Source: Anaerosalibacter massiliensis (GTDB lineage: Bacteria > Bacillota > Clostridia > Tissierellales > Sporanaerobacteraceae). Taken from it: a DNA stretch of 64,000 nt. The notes beneath the pieces were generated by a model that made no database searches, was not told the origin of the DNA, and worked only from the letters and a program-made list of their open reading frames with translations. The translations under genes and the position numbers were made by a program. Every line of letters starts with the position of its first letter. The first letter of the stretch is position 1. The stretch is taken from contig CCEZ01000019.1 of assembly GCA_000751555.1 (NCBI GenBank), positions 62,001 through 126,000 on the forward strand, read 5' to 3'. This document shows, in pieces, positions 1-8,853 of the stretch.

Positions 1-952
1 GGGCTATTAAAAGAAAATTATATTGCAAACTTTTATTATACCAAAACCCTGTAGCCTTACAATTATGTTGTTCTTTAATAATAGTTTCTTTTAGCACAAA
101 TCCAGCATTTAAAAATTCCTCCATCACTTTAAAGCCAAGAGGTATTATATGTTTATCTTTTCTAGTATCACCTATTAGTATAGCACAATATCTATTATTT
201 TTTAGTACTCTAAACGATTCCTCTGCAACTTTCCTAATTTCTATAATAAATTTATCTATATTCAAATGAGATAAATCGCCATTTATATTTTTACTATACT
301 TAATTATATTAGCATAGGGTGGATGAGTACATATTAAATCGATACTATTATCAGAAATAAAGTTTAGATTCCTAGCATCTGCATTATAAATAATTGGCTG
401 ATATTCCTTATTTTTATTGAATCTTAAATTTTCTTTTGACAATTTTACCGTTTCAGAATTAATATCTACACCAATTCCCCTTCTTTTTAATAATTTTGTC
501 TCAATTAATGTAGTTCCACTACCTAAAAATTGATCTAATACAGTATCATTTTCTTCAGAATATCTAAGTATAATATTTCTAGGTATATAAGGTGACCAGT
601 TACCCCTGTACTTTCCATTATGGGTAGCCCATTTCCCTCTTTCAGGAAAACTCCATACAGTTGTAGCTTCCAAAGCAAAGTTTTCAGGAGCCCAACTATC
701 TACTTTCAATGGTTCCCTTATATTATAGTTCTTTTTATTTTTACTTAAATATTTTAGCTGAACTGATATTAATCCCTCTGGTAAAGGTATATGATTCTCT
801 ATTTCTTTAATAGTATAGCCTGCATTATTTAATTTCAATATCTCCTTTAATAAACTATTATAATTATGTCTATGATTATCCTTTAGGTGAGATAAATATT
901 TATTTTTGTAAAGCTTTTCACTGCAAAATAAACATTTAAACTTCTTAGCCAT
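1..952 (-). CDS. DNA methyltransferase with N-terminal C2H2-like finger (partial, 3' end outside window)
   Basis: The frame is open from the ATG at 952 to the window edge, about 317 residues without a stop, so the C-terminus is missing. Residues 7-29 form a C2H2-like finger (Cys7, Cys10, His22, His27). SAM-binding motif I (DQFLGSGTT, about residues 140-148) comes before a catalytic THPPY motif (about 209-213), so the motif order is I then IV. It is the last gene of a three-gene unit with a GATC methylase and a DpnII-type endonuclease, 14 bases after the endonuclease stop, with AAGGGTG as RBS. DpnA/MboC, the usual second methylases of such systems, are of the class with DPPY before FxGxG, so this one looks like a different family. 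It presumably methylates the same or an overlapping target; amino-methyl type (N6 or N4) cannot be decided. Confidence 0.85.
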   Translation of the reverse strand, partial: MAKKFKCLFCSEKLYKNKYLSHLKDNHRHNYNSLLKEILKLNNAGYTIKEIENHIPLPEGLISVQLKYLSKNKKNYNIREPLKVDSWAPENFALEATTVWSFPERGKWATHNGKYRGNWSPYIPRNIILRYSEENDTVLDQFLGSGTTLIETKLLKRRGIGVDINSETVKLSKENLRFNKNKEYQPIIYNADARNLNFISDNSIDLICTHPPYANIIKYSKNINGDLSHLNIDKFIIEIRKVAEESFRVLKNNRYCAILIGDTRKDKHIIPLGFKVMEEFLNAGFVLKETIIKEQHNCKATGFWYNKSLQYNFLLIA

Positions 953-966
953 GATTTTTTTCACCC

Positions 967-1890
967 TTATAAGTTTATAATTTCTTCTAATGCACCATCT
1001 GATATTAACTTTGTATTTAATAAGTAATCATTATTCTCAAATGTTTCTCGCAATGGTTTATGGGAACTTTTCCACCCAATTCCATCTGTAATCCAAATAA
1101 ACTTATCCACAATATCCTCTTTCATAAGAAAATCATTTAAACTTCTGAATTCCCCAGACACTGACTTTAATTTTGAACCTCCACTAGAATAAAAATTAGT
1201 TTCTATTAATATCAATTTTTGCTTGTTATTAATAGCAAAATCATAGTGCCTAGAGGATTTATCTATTGGTAAATCTAAACTCCATTTCTTTTTTATTTTT
1301 TTACCTGTAGCCTGTGAAATATAATCTAACTTTAATTTTTTACATATTTCTTTAATATACCATTCTATAATATTTTCCATTATTTTACCACTTCTATTTT
1401 TACGACCATTAGTTCCAATACCAACCTCTAGCCCTATGCAGTAATCAAGTATATTTTTAATTTTTTTATTAGAAAAAAGTTTTAATAAGCCTATATTATC
1501 ACAAAACTCTATAATATCATTAATTTCATCATCAGAATAGTTTCTTTTCTTTTTAAAGGAATAATTTTTATATCTCCAATTTCCCCCTTTAAAATCTACC
1601 AATACTTCCATGCTTTTTTCTCTTACAGCTACCAAAATCGGTATTGTTGAAACCACAGATGGATACTCTTTTATTAACTTTTTAAATTCATTTTGTATAT
1701 TTTCTTTACCTATTAAATAATTTAACATATTTAATTCAATTTCTATATTTTCTATATTACAAAAAACTTTACCCCAGTCTATAAAGTATTCAAAAGTTCT
1801 ATTAGAATGTTTTAGATTGTTTATAAAATAGTCGAAAACTTCATTCTCGTCTTTAAGACCTAATCTTTTATAAGTCTCTAAATACAACAT
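967..1890 (-). CDS. Type II restriction endonuclease, DpnII/MboI family
   Basis: A 307-residue protein expected to cut unmethylated GATC. The C-terminal part carries a PD-(D/E)xK-like core: Asp217 in HYDFAI, then Glu230 in LILIETNFY followed by SSGGSKLKS, which is the hallmark ETNFY...GGGSK stretch of the DpnII/MboI family. Glu172 in the MENIIEW helix is also typical. It lies between two methyltransferase genes, 11 bases after the upstream one, with an AGGGGG RBS. The M-R-M order resembles MboI rather than the M-M-R order of DpnII. No frameshift or missing core residue is seen, so the enzyme is probably active. GATC specificity is inferred from family membership and from the Dam-type partner. 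Confidence 0.88.
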   Translation of the reverse strand: MLYLETYKRLGLKDENEVFDYFINNLKHSNRTFEYFIDWGKVFCNIENIEIELNMLNYLIGKENIQNEFKKLIKEYPSVVSTIPILVAVREKSMEVLVDFKGGNWRYKNYSFKKKRNYSDDEINDIIEFCDNIGLLKLFSNKKIKNILDYCIGLEVGIGTNGRKNRSGKIMENIIEWYIKEICKKLKLDYISQATGKKIKKKWSLDLPIDKSSRHYDFAINNKQKLILIETNFYSSGGSKLKSVSGEFRSLNDFLMKEDIVDKFIWITDGIGWKSSHKPLRETFENNDYLLNTKLISDGALEEIINL

Positions 1891-1901
1891 TTATAAGCCC
1901 C

Positions 1902-2798
1902 CTAATAATTTAAAATTAATAATTCATTAATTTTTCCTCTTTTGTTTGCATTTGAATTTATATTTCTTTTTGCACCCACTCTAATAATATTATTTTCTTT
2001 ATATAAAATATCAAAAAAATCATCACTACTATCTACATTTTTAGGATCAGAATTGCTCAACATTAATTTAGCACCTCTACTACTTAATTTCTTATAAAAA
2101 TTTGCTAATCTTATTTGTTCTCTATCATCAAATTTATATTCATTGTAAGATGTAAAGCTTGAAGTTTTATTTAATGGTCTATATGGAGGATCGAAATAAA
2201 CAAAGGTATTTTCATCAATATAAGTATCCATATCTTCAAAGTCCTTATTAAATATAGTTACATTTTGCAATAATTTTGATACATTTAATAAATTATCTTC
2301 ATCTAAAATTAAAGGTTTTTTATATTTTCCATAGGGAACATTAAATTGTCCTTTCTTATTAACCCTATATAAACCATTAAAACAAGTCCTATTTAGAAAA
2401 ATAAAATAAGCAGATTTTTTTATTTCATCTAATCCATCATTATTAAATTTACTTCTAATTGTAGAATAATAGTCCTTTCTGTCTTCATTGTCTAATTTAA
2501 AATATTCATATGATAATTTTCTAAGTTCCTCTATCAACTTATTTACATCATTTTTTATGGTTATATATATATTAATTAAATCTAAATTTAAATCATTAAT
2601 TATAATTTCATCAAACTTATAATTTTGTGATAAATAAAATAACATCGCTCCACCACCTACAAAAGGTTCAATATACCTTGTTATTTTACCTTCTTTTAAC
2701 TCGCTTGGTAAACTTTCATTTATTACGGCGATTAACTGTCTTTTCCCTCCTGCCCATTTAACAAAAGGTTTTGCATATGTTTTTTCACCTAACTTCAT
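1902..2798 (-). CDS. DNA adenine methylase, Dam/DpnM type
   Basis: A class-alpha N6-adenine methyltransferase of about 298 residues. It has motif X/I PFVKWAGGKRQ at residues 11-21, EPFVGGGAM at 44-52 and the catalytic DPPY at 203-206, in the order expected for Dam, DpnM and MboA. It should methylate adenine in GATC and protect the host from the adjacent endonuclease. The ATG at 2798 is preferred because TAGGTG lies six bases upstream; an in-frame GTG three codons earlier sits inside that RBS. It is the first gene of the restriction-modification operon, so protection would be translated before cutting. Confidence 0.9.
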   Translation of the reverse strand: MKLGEKTYAKPFVKWAGGKRQLIAVINESLPSELKEGKITRYIEPFVGGGAMLFYLSQNYKFDEIIINDLNLDLINIYITIKNDVNKLIEELRKLSYEYFKLDNEDRKDYYSTIRSKFNNDGLDEIKKSAYFIFLNRTCFNGLYRVNKKGQFNVPYGKYKKPLILDEDNLLNVSKLLQNVTIFNKDFEDMDTYIDENTFVYFDPPYRPLNKTSSFTSYNEYKFDDREQIRLANFYKKLSSRGAKLMLSNSDPKNVDSSDDFFDILYKENNIIRVGAKRNINSNANKRGKINELLILNY

Positions 2799-2945
2799 AC
2801 TTATCACCTACATTTTATAATTAATATGTTTTGAGTAGATTAATTATATCAATCAGCCTTATTAAATGCAAACACCACTACACAATTATTTATATAAATA
2901 TTTTTGTGATAATATAAGGTATATAAGATAAAGGGGGTTTTAGAA

Positions 2946-4286
2946 ATGGAAAGTAAAAATTTTAATTCCTTAGAAAAAGATTTACCTCTTATAAAAGAAA
3001 TAAAAAATTTGAATGAAATATTTTGGATAAATCCTAATTATAAAAGCTTTGAGAATATAAAAAATGACCTTAAGACTTCAGGAAAAGATGTGAAGAATGC
3101 AAAGGATAGACTAAATAGATTTGCTCCTTACATAGAAAATGCTTTTCCTGAGACAAAAAAATTAGGTGGAATTATAGAATCTCCATTAACCAAAATACCT
3201 AGTATGAAAAACCATATTGAAAAAGATTTAAACACTAAAATATTTGGAAATCTACTAGTGAAACTTGATAGCAATCTACCTATAGCTGGCTCTATTAAAG
3301 CAAGAGGTGGAATATATGAAGTACTTAAACATGCTGAAACATTAGCCATAAATAAGGGCATCCTCTCCATAAATGATGATTATTCTAAAATTAATAGTGA
3401 TAAATTTAGAAGTTTTTACTCCAACTATACTATTCAAGTAGGAAGCACTGGCAATCTAGGCTTAAGTATAGGAATAATAAGTGCAAAGCTAGGATTTAAA
3501 GTAAAGGTACATATGTCTGCTGATGCAAAACAGTGGAAAAAAGACCTCCTAAGAAATAAAGGAGTAGAGGTAATAGAATATTCATCTGACTATTCAAAGG
3601 CTGTAGAAGAAGGCAGAAAACTTTCAGATGCAGATCCAAATAGTTATTTCATAGATGATGAAAACTCTAAGGATCTATTTACTGGATATGGAGTAGCAGG
3701 CTATAGAATTAAAGAACAGCTTGAAGAAATGAATATATTAGTTGATAAAGATCATCCCTTATTTGTATATTTGCCTTGTGGAGTTGGTAGAGGTCCTGGA
3801 GGTGTTACCTATGGTCTTAAATTAGTCTATGGTGACAGTGTCCATTGTTCCTTTGCAGAACCAACCCACTCTCCTGCTATGATACTAGGCCTTATGACTG
3901 AGCTCCATAATAAAATATGCGTTCAAGATTTTGGAATAGATAATAAAACTGACGCTGATGGACTAGCTGTAGGTAGACCTTCTAGTTTTATAGGGGAAAT
4001 GATGGAAAACATATTAAGTGGCTCTTATACTATTGATGACAATAGACTTTATAAATTTTTGTCTATATTAGCAGATGAAGAAAATATCTATTTAGAACCT
4101 TCAGCCTTAGCTGGATTTATGGGTCCTGTATTTTTGTCTAAGGAACAAGGATTAGAATACATTAAAAAACAAGGTTTACTAGATAAAAGAGACAATATAA
4201 CCCATATTTGCTGGGCAACTGGAGGAAGTTTAGTACCAAGGAATATAATGAATGAGTATTATAAAAAAGGAAAATTATTCAGGTAA
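2946..4286 (+). CDS. dsdA: D-serine dehydratase (D-serine ammonia-lyase)
   Basis: This 446-residue PLP enzyme converts D-serine to pyruvate and ammonia. The signature [12 protein letters not shown] near residues 115-126 includes the PLP-binding lysine, followed by the [13 protein letters not shown] phosphate loop and a glycine-rich [13 protein letters not shown] segment, all typical of DsdA. Length matches the family. The RBS is AAAGGGGG just before the ATG. It is a single-gene unit, divergent from the restriction-modification operon, and no dsdC/dsdX neighbours are present, so it may act in cytoplasmic detoxification or amino-acid fermentation. Confidence 0.95.
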   Translation: MESKNFNSLEKDLPLIKEIKNLNEIFWINPNYKSFENIKNDLKTSGKDVKNAKDRLNRFAPYIENAFPETKKLGGIIESPLTKIPSMKNHIEKDLNTKIFGNLLVKLDSNLPIAGSIKARGGIYEVLKHAETLAINKGILSINDDYSKINSDKFRSFYSNYTIQVGSTGNLGLSIGIISAKLGFKVKVHMSADAKQWKKDLLRNKGVEVIEYSSDYSKAVEEGRKLSDADPNSYFIDDENSKDLFTGYGVAGYRIKEQLEEMNILVDKDHPLFVYLPCGVGRGPGGVTYGLKLVYGDSVHCSFAEPTHSPAMILGLMTELHNKICVQDFGIDNKTDADGLAVGRPSSFIGEMMENILSGSYTIDDNRLYKFLSILADEENIYLEPSALAGFMGPVFLSKEQGLEYIKKQGLLDKRDNITHICWATGGSLVPRNIMNEYYKKGKLFR

Positions 4287-4287
4287 A

Positions 4288-4308
4288 AGAAGGGCAAGTT
4301 GCCCTTCT
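4288..4308. terminator. Bidirectional hairpin terminator between dsdA and ABC operon
   Basis: A perfect 9-bp stem AGAAGGGCA / TGCCCTTCT with a 3-base loop lies directly behind the dsdA stop and overlaps the stop codon of the convergent permease gene. AT-rich sequence flanks both sides. Confidence 0.7.
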
Positions 4309-4963
4309 AAAATTCTCTTTTCATATATAATTTTTTAGATATCTGAAATGAGATATAATATATTGCTATAGAAAATATTAGGGTATATAAACTTATTTCC
4401 TTTAAATCGAAACTTGCTATTTTATCTAATAATCCCTTTGCTTCTAATTTTTTAACTATCTTAGTAATGATAGATGGTGAAGCAAACATTAGCATCCAAA
4501 GAATAGTATTAAACACCTTTAAATCACCTAATTTAAAGTACAAGGGATAATATACAGAATAAAATATAAATAATATAGTTATAGCTGCAATAATATCCAA
4601 AATACTCACGACATTACCATCCACATTATAACCGATTATCTTTATTATATTAGTAAATGAATAGGCCAGAACACAACTAATAAGCATAAAAATTATTAAA
4701 GTCATATATTTTCCTTTCACAATATCTGTTCTTTTAATGGGAAAACTATTTAAAACCACTTCAGTTTTATTCTTATCATCATAGCCATTAGAATATATTA
4801 CAGAAATAAATACTAACATAATAATTCCTAATATATACATTATGTTACCAAGAGGATAATTAGGTAAATTCATTCCCATTACAGAAATAAACAATGAATA
4901 AATTACAGCAAAAATATTTATTTTTAAAGATAATTTCAAATCTTTCTTAACTAATCTAAACAT
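4307..4963 (-). CDS. ABC-2 type transporter permease
   Basis: A roughly 218-residue membrane protein with about six hydrophobic segments, last gene of a GntR-ATPase-permease-permease operon. A cytoplasmic loop reads NSFPIKRTDIVKGKY, a motif shared with the neighbouring permease (NSLPISRKEIVIYRY) and typical of ABC-2 exporters of the YtrC/YhgE-like kind. The start at 4963 (MFRLVKKDL) is chosen because GGAGGTG stands five bases upstream; the longer reading frame from 5005 has no RBS. The substrate is unknown; such operons often respond to cell-envelope stress. Confidence 0.75.
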   Translation of the reverse strand: MFRLVKKDLKLSLKINIFAVIYSLFISVMGMNLPNYPLGNIMYILGIIMLVFISVIYSNGYDDKNKTEVVLNSFPIKRTDIVKGKYMTLIIFMLISCVLAYSFTNIIKIIGYNVDGNVVSILDIIAAITILFIFYSVYYPLYFKLGDLKVFNTILWMLMFASPSIITKIVKKLEAKGLLDKIASFDLKEISLYTLIFSIAIYYISFQISKKLYMKREF

Positions 4964-5006
4964 AGCATCACCTCCATTTAAAATCACAAAATAGCTCCAA
5001 TTCATT

Positions 5007-5642
5007 TTATAAATCCTTGGTTTCGTATATCCTTATAGATAATAGTAATGATAGTAAATATAAAAATATAGATATAAGTAGAATATATTTACCATTACTC
5101 AAAAATTTTAGATTATCTACCAAAGACTTTTTACCTAAATATCCTACGTTCATTACTCCTATAAAAAAAGTTATAAACATAAATAGATGGATTATCTGAG
5201 CTAATCTGGGTTCAAAACGGAAATATGCTGGATATACTATTGAAGTGGAAATAAGTATAATAGGTATAGATATCTTTATCATCTCTAAATTAAAATAATC
5301 CACATTTGCTATTCCTAAAATATTAATTATCCACAAATAAATCCCAACATACACAATAGTCATTAAAAAATAGAAAAACGTAGATACATATCTGTATATA
5401 ACTATCTCTTTTCTACTAATGGGAAGTGAATTTATCATATAGCTCGTTTTATTAGATATATCATGCCAAAATGATGTTATAGATGTAAGATAAGTATAGG
5501 TATACAATATAACAAGATACATCCATTTTGGCTCATAGGAATCAACTATAAGAAATAATAAAGGTATATATAATAGGTAAAATAATCTATTTTTATTATC
5601 AGAAATCATAAGATTTAAATCTTTTTTCAATATTCCTAACAT
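5007..5642 (-). CDS. ABC-2 type transporter permease
   Basis: A 211-residue hydrophobic protein with six predicted membrane segments and the loop NSLPISRKEIVIYR. It is probably the heterodimer partner of the following permease, given the similar N-terminal MLGILKKDLNLMISD layout. The ATG lies three bases after the stop of the ATPase gene, whose last codons (AGG AGG TAA) supply the RBS, so translation is probably coupled. Transport direction and substrate are not evident from sequence. Confidence 0.75.
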   Translation of the reverse strand: MLGILKKDLNLMISDNKNRLFYLLYIPLLFLIVDSYEPKWMYLVILYTYTYLTSITSFWHDISNKTSYMINSLPISRKEIVIYRYVSTFFYFLMTIVYVGIYLWIINILGIANVDYFNLEMIKISIPIILISTSIVYPAYFRFEPRLAQIIHLFMFITFFIGVMNVGYLGKKSLVDNLKFLSNGKYILLISIFLYLLSLLLSIRIYETKDL

Positions 5643-5645
5643 TTT

Positions 5646-6500
5646 TTACCTCCTCACTGTATAGACCATTATATCTTCAAGAGTTGCTCTTTCTATCAAT
5701 ACTTCTTCCTTAAACATCTTCTTAATATTATTAACATCATTTGTAAGTCCTTCAAAGCCTACTGATGTTTCTCTTAATCCTATAAATTGACTTCTTACAT
5801 CCCTATCAAGAAGATCTGTTCCACCTTTGACTATTGCGTAAGTATCTAATATTTCGTCTTTAGATTTAGAAAACACTATCTCTCCGTTGTTTATAAAAGT
5901 AATATAATCTGCTATTTTTTCTAAATCTGTAGTTATATGAGTAGAAAAAAATATACTTTTTCTTTCATCCTGAATTACATTATAGAGAATATCTAATATC
6001 TCTCTTCTAAATACAGGATCTAATCCTGATGTAGGCTCATCCATTATTATTAAATCTGCATTATGAGATAATGCTATTGCTAATGAAAACTTCATTTTCA
6101 TACCCTTAGACAATGTTTTAATCTTAGATTTTGGATTTAAGTCAAACTCATTCATATATCTATTGAAAGCATCATCCTCCCATTTAGAATAAAAACTTGA
6201 TACTATACTTTTCATTTGTTTTATAGTCAAATCCTCATAGTAATAATTTTCATCATATACGAAACCTATTCTGTCCTTTATCTCTTTTTCATGCTTAATA
6301 TGATCTAGTCCAAATATTTTTATTTCTCCACCATTCTTTTTAAGTAGATTCATTATTAGCTTAATAGTAGTACTCTTTCCTGCACCATTAGGTCCAATAA
6401 ATCCCATAATATATCCTGGCTCTAAGTTAAAACTAATATTATCTAATGTGAAATTTTTAAATTCTTTTCTCAAATTATTTACTTCTAAAATAGAACCCAT
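5646..6500 (-). CDS. ABC transporter ATP-binding protein (YtrB-like)
   Basis: A cytoplasmic ATPase of about 284 residues with Walker A GPNGAGKST, an LSKGMKMKFSLA signature, Walker B LIIMDEPTSGLDP and the H-loop FFSTHIT. The LSKGM form of the signature is characteristic of ABC-2 exporter ATPases. The start at 6500 (MGSILEVNNL) is one base after the stop of the upstream GntR gene; the RBS GAGGAGG is formed by the last sense codons of that gene. It powers the two permeases that follow. Confidence 0.88.
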   Translation of the reverse strand: MGSILEVNNLRKEFKNFTLDNISFNLEPGYIMGFIGPNGAGKSTTIKLIMNLLKKNGGEIKIFGLDHIKHEKEIKDRIGFVYDENYYYEDLTIKQMKSIVSSFYSKWEDDAFNRYMNEFDLNPKSKIKTLSKGMKMKFSLAIALSHNADLIIMDEPTSGLDPVFRREILDILYNVIQDERKSIFFSTHITTDLEKIADYITFINNGEIVFSKSKDEILDTYAIVKGGTDLLDRDVRSQFIGLRETSVGFEGLTNDVNNIKKMFKEEVLIERATLEDIMVYTVRR

Positions 6501-6501
6501 T

Positions 6502-6876
6502 TTATACCTCCTCAAATAAAATTTTTATCATTTCTTCTAACTCTTCAAAAGTAAGTCCTAAAATTTTACATTCTTCTACTACTTTCATAAGTTTTTCTTC
6601 TATAATTTTTAATTTCTTTTCCTTCATAAGTTCTTTATTTTGGCCAGCTACAAAAGAACCTTTCCCTTGAACTGATTCAATAAATCCTTCTTTTTCTAAC
6701 TCTTCATAAGCCCTTTTTGTAGTAATAACACTTATTTGGAGCTCCTTAGCTAGCTTTCTAATAGAAGGTAACATATCTCCCTCTTCCAATTCCCCTTTAA
6801 GTATCATCCCTTTCATTTGACTAGAAATTTGTTCATATATAGGAGAATTTGAAGAGTTTGAAATAATTATTTTCAT
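6502..6876 (-). CDS. GntR-family transcriptional regulator (YtrA subfamily)
   Basis: A 124-residue repressor: winged HTH over residues 8-75 (SPIYEQISSQMKGMILKGEL, LPSIRKLAKEL, TKRAYEELEKEGFI, GKGSFVA) and a short two-helix C-terminal tail, which is the YtrA layout without a ligand-binding domain. First gene of the ABC exporter operon. A long palindrome lies 28 to 68 bases upstream of its start, so autoregulation of the operon is likely. The RBS is AGGAGA, seven bases before the ATG. Confidence 0.88.
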   Translation of the reverse strand: MKIIISNSSNSPIYEQISSQMKGMILKGELEEGDMLPSIRKLAKELQISVITTKRAYEELEKEGFIESVQGKGSFVAGQNKELMKEKKLKIIEEKLMKVVEECKILGLTFEELEEMIKILFEEV

Positions 6877-6903
6877 CTCAATCTCTCCTATTCAAAAAAC
6901 ATA

Positions 6904-6944
6904 GTGTATATACTGTATATGTTGTTTATATACAGTATATACAC
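6904..6944. promoter_or_regulatory. Probable GntR/YtrA operator (17-bp perfect inverted repeat)
   Basis: Two exact 17-base arms, 6904-6920 (beginning GTGTATATACTG) and 6928-6944, are separated by seven bases (GTTGTTT). The position upstream of the GntR gene and the GT...AC ends fit a GntR dimer operator; the arm length would allow two dimers or a tetramer. Binding is inferred. Confidence 0.65.
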
Positions 6945-6982
6945 ATTTAAATAATTTGTCAATATATTTTTATATTACATAC

Positions 6983-7036
6983 ATTGTAAACTCTTATATT
7001 ATATTAGTTGACAATATGCATGGAATGAAGTATATT
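6983..7036 (+). promoter_or_regulatory. bioY promoter with BirA operator
   Basis: ATTGTAAAC (6983-6991) and GTTGACAAT (7007-7015) are inverted, differ at one position and are separated by exactly 15 bases, as in Firmicutes BirA boxes. The right arm contains the -35 TTGACA (7008-7013); after 17 bases comes the -10 TATATT (7031-7036). Bound BirA would therefore block RNA polymerase. A further half-site ATTGTAAACC starts at 7040, at the predicted transcription start. Confidence 0.8.
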
Positions 7037-7092
7037 AGTATTGTAAACCAATTTATATTTTTTAATTTACATATGAAAGGAGATTCTTTAAT

Positions 7093-7653
7093 ATGAAAAT
7101 AAGTACTAGAGATATGGTTTTAGTATCTTTGTTTACAGCCTTAACAGCTATAGGAGCCTTTTTAAGTATTCCAATAGGGAATGTTCCTATATCACTTCAA
7201 AGTTTATTTACTATTCTTTCTGGACTTATATTAGGGGCTAAACTTGGCAGTTTATCTCAGCTTATCTATGTAATATTAGGACTTGCCGGTGTTAAAATAT
7301 TTGTAGGTTTTTCAGGAGGTCCTCAATCAATTTTTAGTCATAGCTTTGGGTTTTTAATAGGATTTATATTTGCTTCATATGTAGTAGGATTAATAACTCA
7401 TAATAATGGAGATTTTACATTTAAAAAAATATTTTTAGCTACTTTAGTCGGAACTTTAGTCATCTATACTTTTGGAGTTCCTTATATGTATGTAATTTTA
7501 AATAAGATTTTGCTTAAAAAAATATCTTTTATAACAGCCTTGAAAACTGGCTGTATAATATTCTTGCCAGGAGATATTCTTAAATGTTTTATTTCATCTT
7601 ATGTGGCAACAAAAATAATACCACTGACTATAAAAGAAACACAAATAAGGTAG
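7093..7653 (+). CDS. bioY: Biotin transporter BioY (ECF S-component)
   Basis: A 186-residue integral membrane protein that binds biotin and works with the energy-coupling EcfAA'T module, encoded elsewhere. The family signature GNVPISLQSLFTILSGLILG is at residues 28-47, followed by QLIYVILGLAGVKIF and the GGPQSIFSHSFGFLIGF segment; about six hydrophobic helices are seen. The RBS AAAGGAG stands before the ATG. Its promoter overlaps a BirA operator, so biotin sufficiency should repress uptake. Confidence 0.93.
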   Translation: MKISTRDMVLVSLFTALTAIGAFLSIPIGNVPISLQSLFTILSGLILGAKLGSLSQLIYVILGLAGVKIFVGFSGGPQSIFSHSFGFLIGFIFASYVVGLITHNNGDFTFKKIFLATLVGTLVIYTFGVPYMYVILNKILLKKISFITALKTGCIIFLPGDILKCFISSYVATKIIPLTIKETQIR

Positions 7654-7681
7654 ATGTCTAAAAAACAGACATCTACTTTTT
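7650..7681 (+). terminator. Intrinsic terminator of bioY
   Basis: A perfect 10-bp stem (GTAGATGTCT / AGACATCTAC) with a 7-base loop is followed by TTTTT. The bioY stop codon lies within the 5' arm. Confidence 0.85.
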
Positions 7682-7720
7682 ATTTAAAAATGAAATTTTT
7701 GTCATTATTGCCTCTCCTTA

Positions 7721-7749
7721 TTGACTTTATTATTAGTAATTGTTAAAAT
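7721..7749 (+). promoter_or_regulatory. Predicted promoter of hydEGF
   Basis: TTGACT (7721-7726), a 17-base spacer and TAAAAT (7744-7749) lie 58 bases before the hydE start. No operator-like repeat was noticed around it. Confidence 0.5.
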
Positions 7750-7806
7750 ATTGTCAAAGACATAGGAAATTAGAATCTGGAAGGAGGATTCTCTTTTTAA
7801 AATACT

Positions 7807-8853
7807 ATGAAAAATATTTTAGATAAACTTTATAGAACAAATTGTTTGAATAAAGAAGAAATAATTTTTATATTAGATAATATAGATAAAGAGTGGGAAA
7901 ATTATCTTTTTAATTTAGCTAAAAATACACTATTTGAAACTTATGGAAATAAAATTTTTATACGAGGTCTTCTTGAATTTTCTAATTATTGTAGGAATAA
8001 TTGTATCTACTGTGGCATAAGGAAAGATAATTCAAACATAGATAGATATAGACTAGATAAAAAAGAAATACTTGCATCTCTTGAAGAAAGTAGCGAATTA
8101 GGTTATAGTACCTTTGTATTACAAAGTGGAGAAGATTTATATTATACTGATGAATACCTTGAAGATTTAATAAGAGAAATAAAATTTAAATACCCAGATA
8201 AAGCTGTTACACTATCTATTGGCGAAAGAAGTTTTGAATCTTATGAAAAGCTTTTTGAGGCTGGTGCTGATAGATTCTTACTTAGACATGAAACTGCTGA
8301 CCCAATAATATATAATAGTATCCACCCAAAAATGTATTGGAATGAAAGAAAAAATTGTCTTTATAATTTAAAAAACATTGGATATCAAACAGGTGCTGGG
8401 TTCATTGTAGGACTACCTAATCAAACTAACAAAGTATTAGCAGAAGATCTGCTTTTTTTAAAAGAATTAGAGCCTGCTATGGTAGGAATAGGCCCTTTAA
8501 TTCCCCATCCTGATACACCACTTAAAAAAGAAAAAATAGGTTCTGCAGAAAAAACCATTGTACTTATTGCTCTCATAAGATTGCTTCTTCCCGATGCCCT
8601 AATCCCAGTAACTACTGCATTAAATACTATATATGAATATGGGTTTGAAAGAGGAATTTTAGCTGGTGCCAATGTAATTATGCTAAATATTTCTCCCTCA
8701 CATGTAAGAAAAAAATATGAAATTTATAAAAATAAAGAAACTAAGGATATCCAAGAATTAAATATTTTGAAAAAGAAAGCTAAAAATATTGGTTTTGTTA
8801 TAAATATGGAAAGAGGAGATAATCTAAATTTTAGGAGGAATGAGAATGTATAG
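7807..8853 (+). CDS. hydE: [FeFe]-hydrogenase maturase HydE (radical SAM)
   Basis: A 348-residue radical SAM enzyme that helps build the dithiomethylamine bridge of the H-cluster. The SAM-cluster motif Cys62-x3-Cys66-x2-Cys69 (CRNNCIYCGIRK) matches HydE; GAGFIVGLPNQT and PLIPHPDTPL are conserved HydE/BioB-type segments. First of a contiguous hydE-hydG-hydF operon preceded by GGAAGGAGG. The hydrogenase structural genes are not in this window, so the maturases serve a hydrogenase encoded elsewhere. Confidence 0.94.
   Translation: MKNILDKLYRTNCLNKEEIIFILDNIDKEWENYLFNLAKNTLFETYGNKIFIRGLLEFSNYCRNNCIYCGIRKDNSNIDRYRLDKKEILASLEESSELGYSTFVLQSGEDLYYTDEYLEDLIREIKFKYPDKAVTLSIGERSFESYEKLFEAGADRFLLRHETADPIIYNSIHPKMYWNERKNCLYNLKNIGYQTGAGFIVGLPNQTNKVLAEDLLFLKELEPAMVGIGPLIPHPDTPLKKEKIGSAEKTIVLIALIRLLLPDALIPVTTALNTIYEYGFERGILAGANVIMLNISPSHVRKKYEIYKNKETKDIQELNILKKKAKNIGFVINMERGDNLNFRRNENV

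Noticed and set aside
3128-3370. Reverse-strand reading frame inside dsdA and similar frames opposite other genes
   Set aside because: Lies wholly within a clearly coding gene on the other strand, no RBS and no domain; typical antisense shadow.
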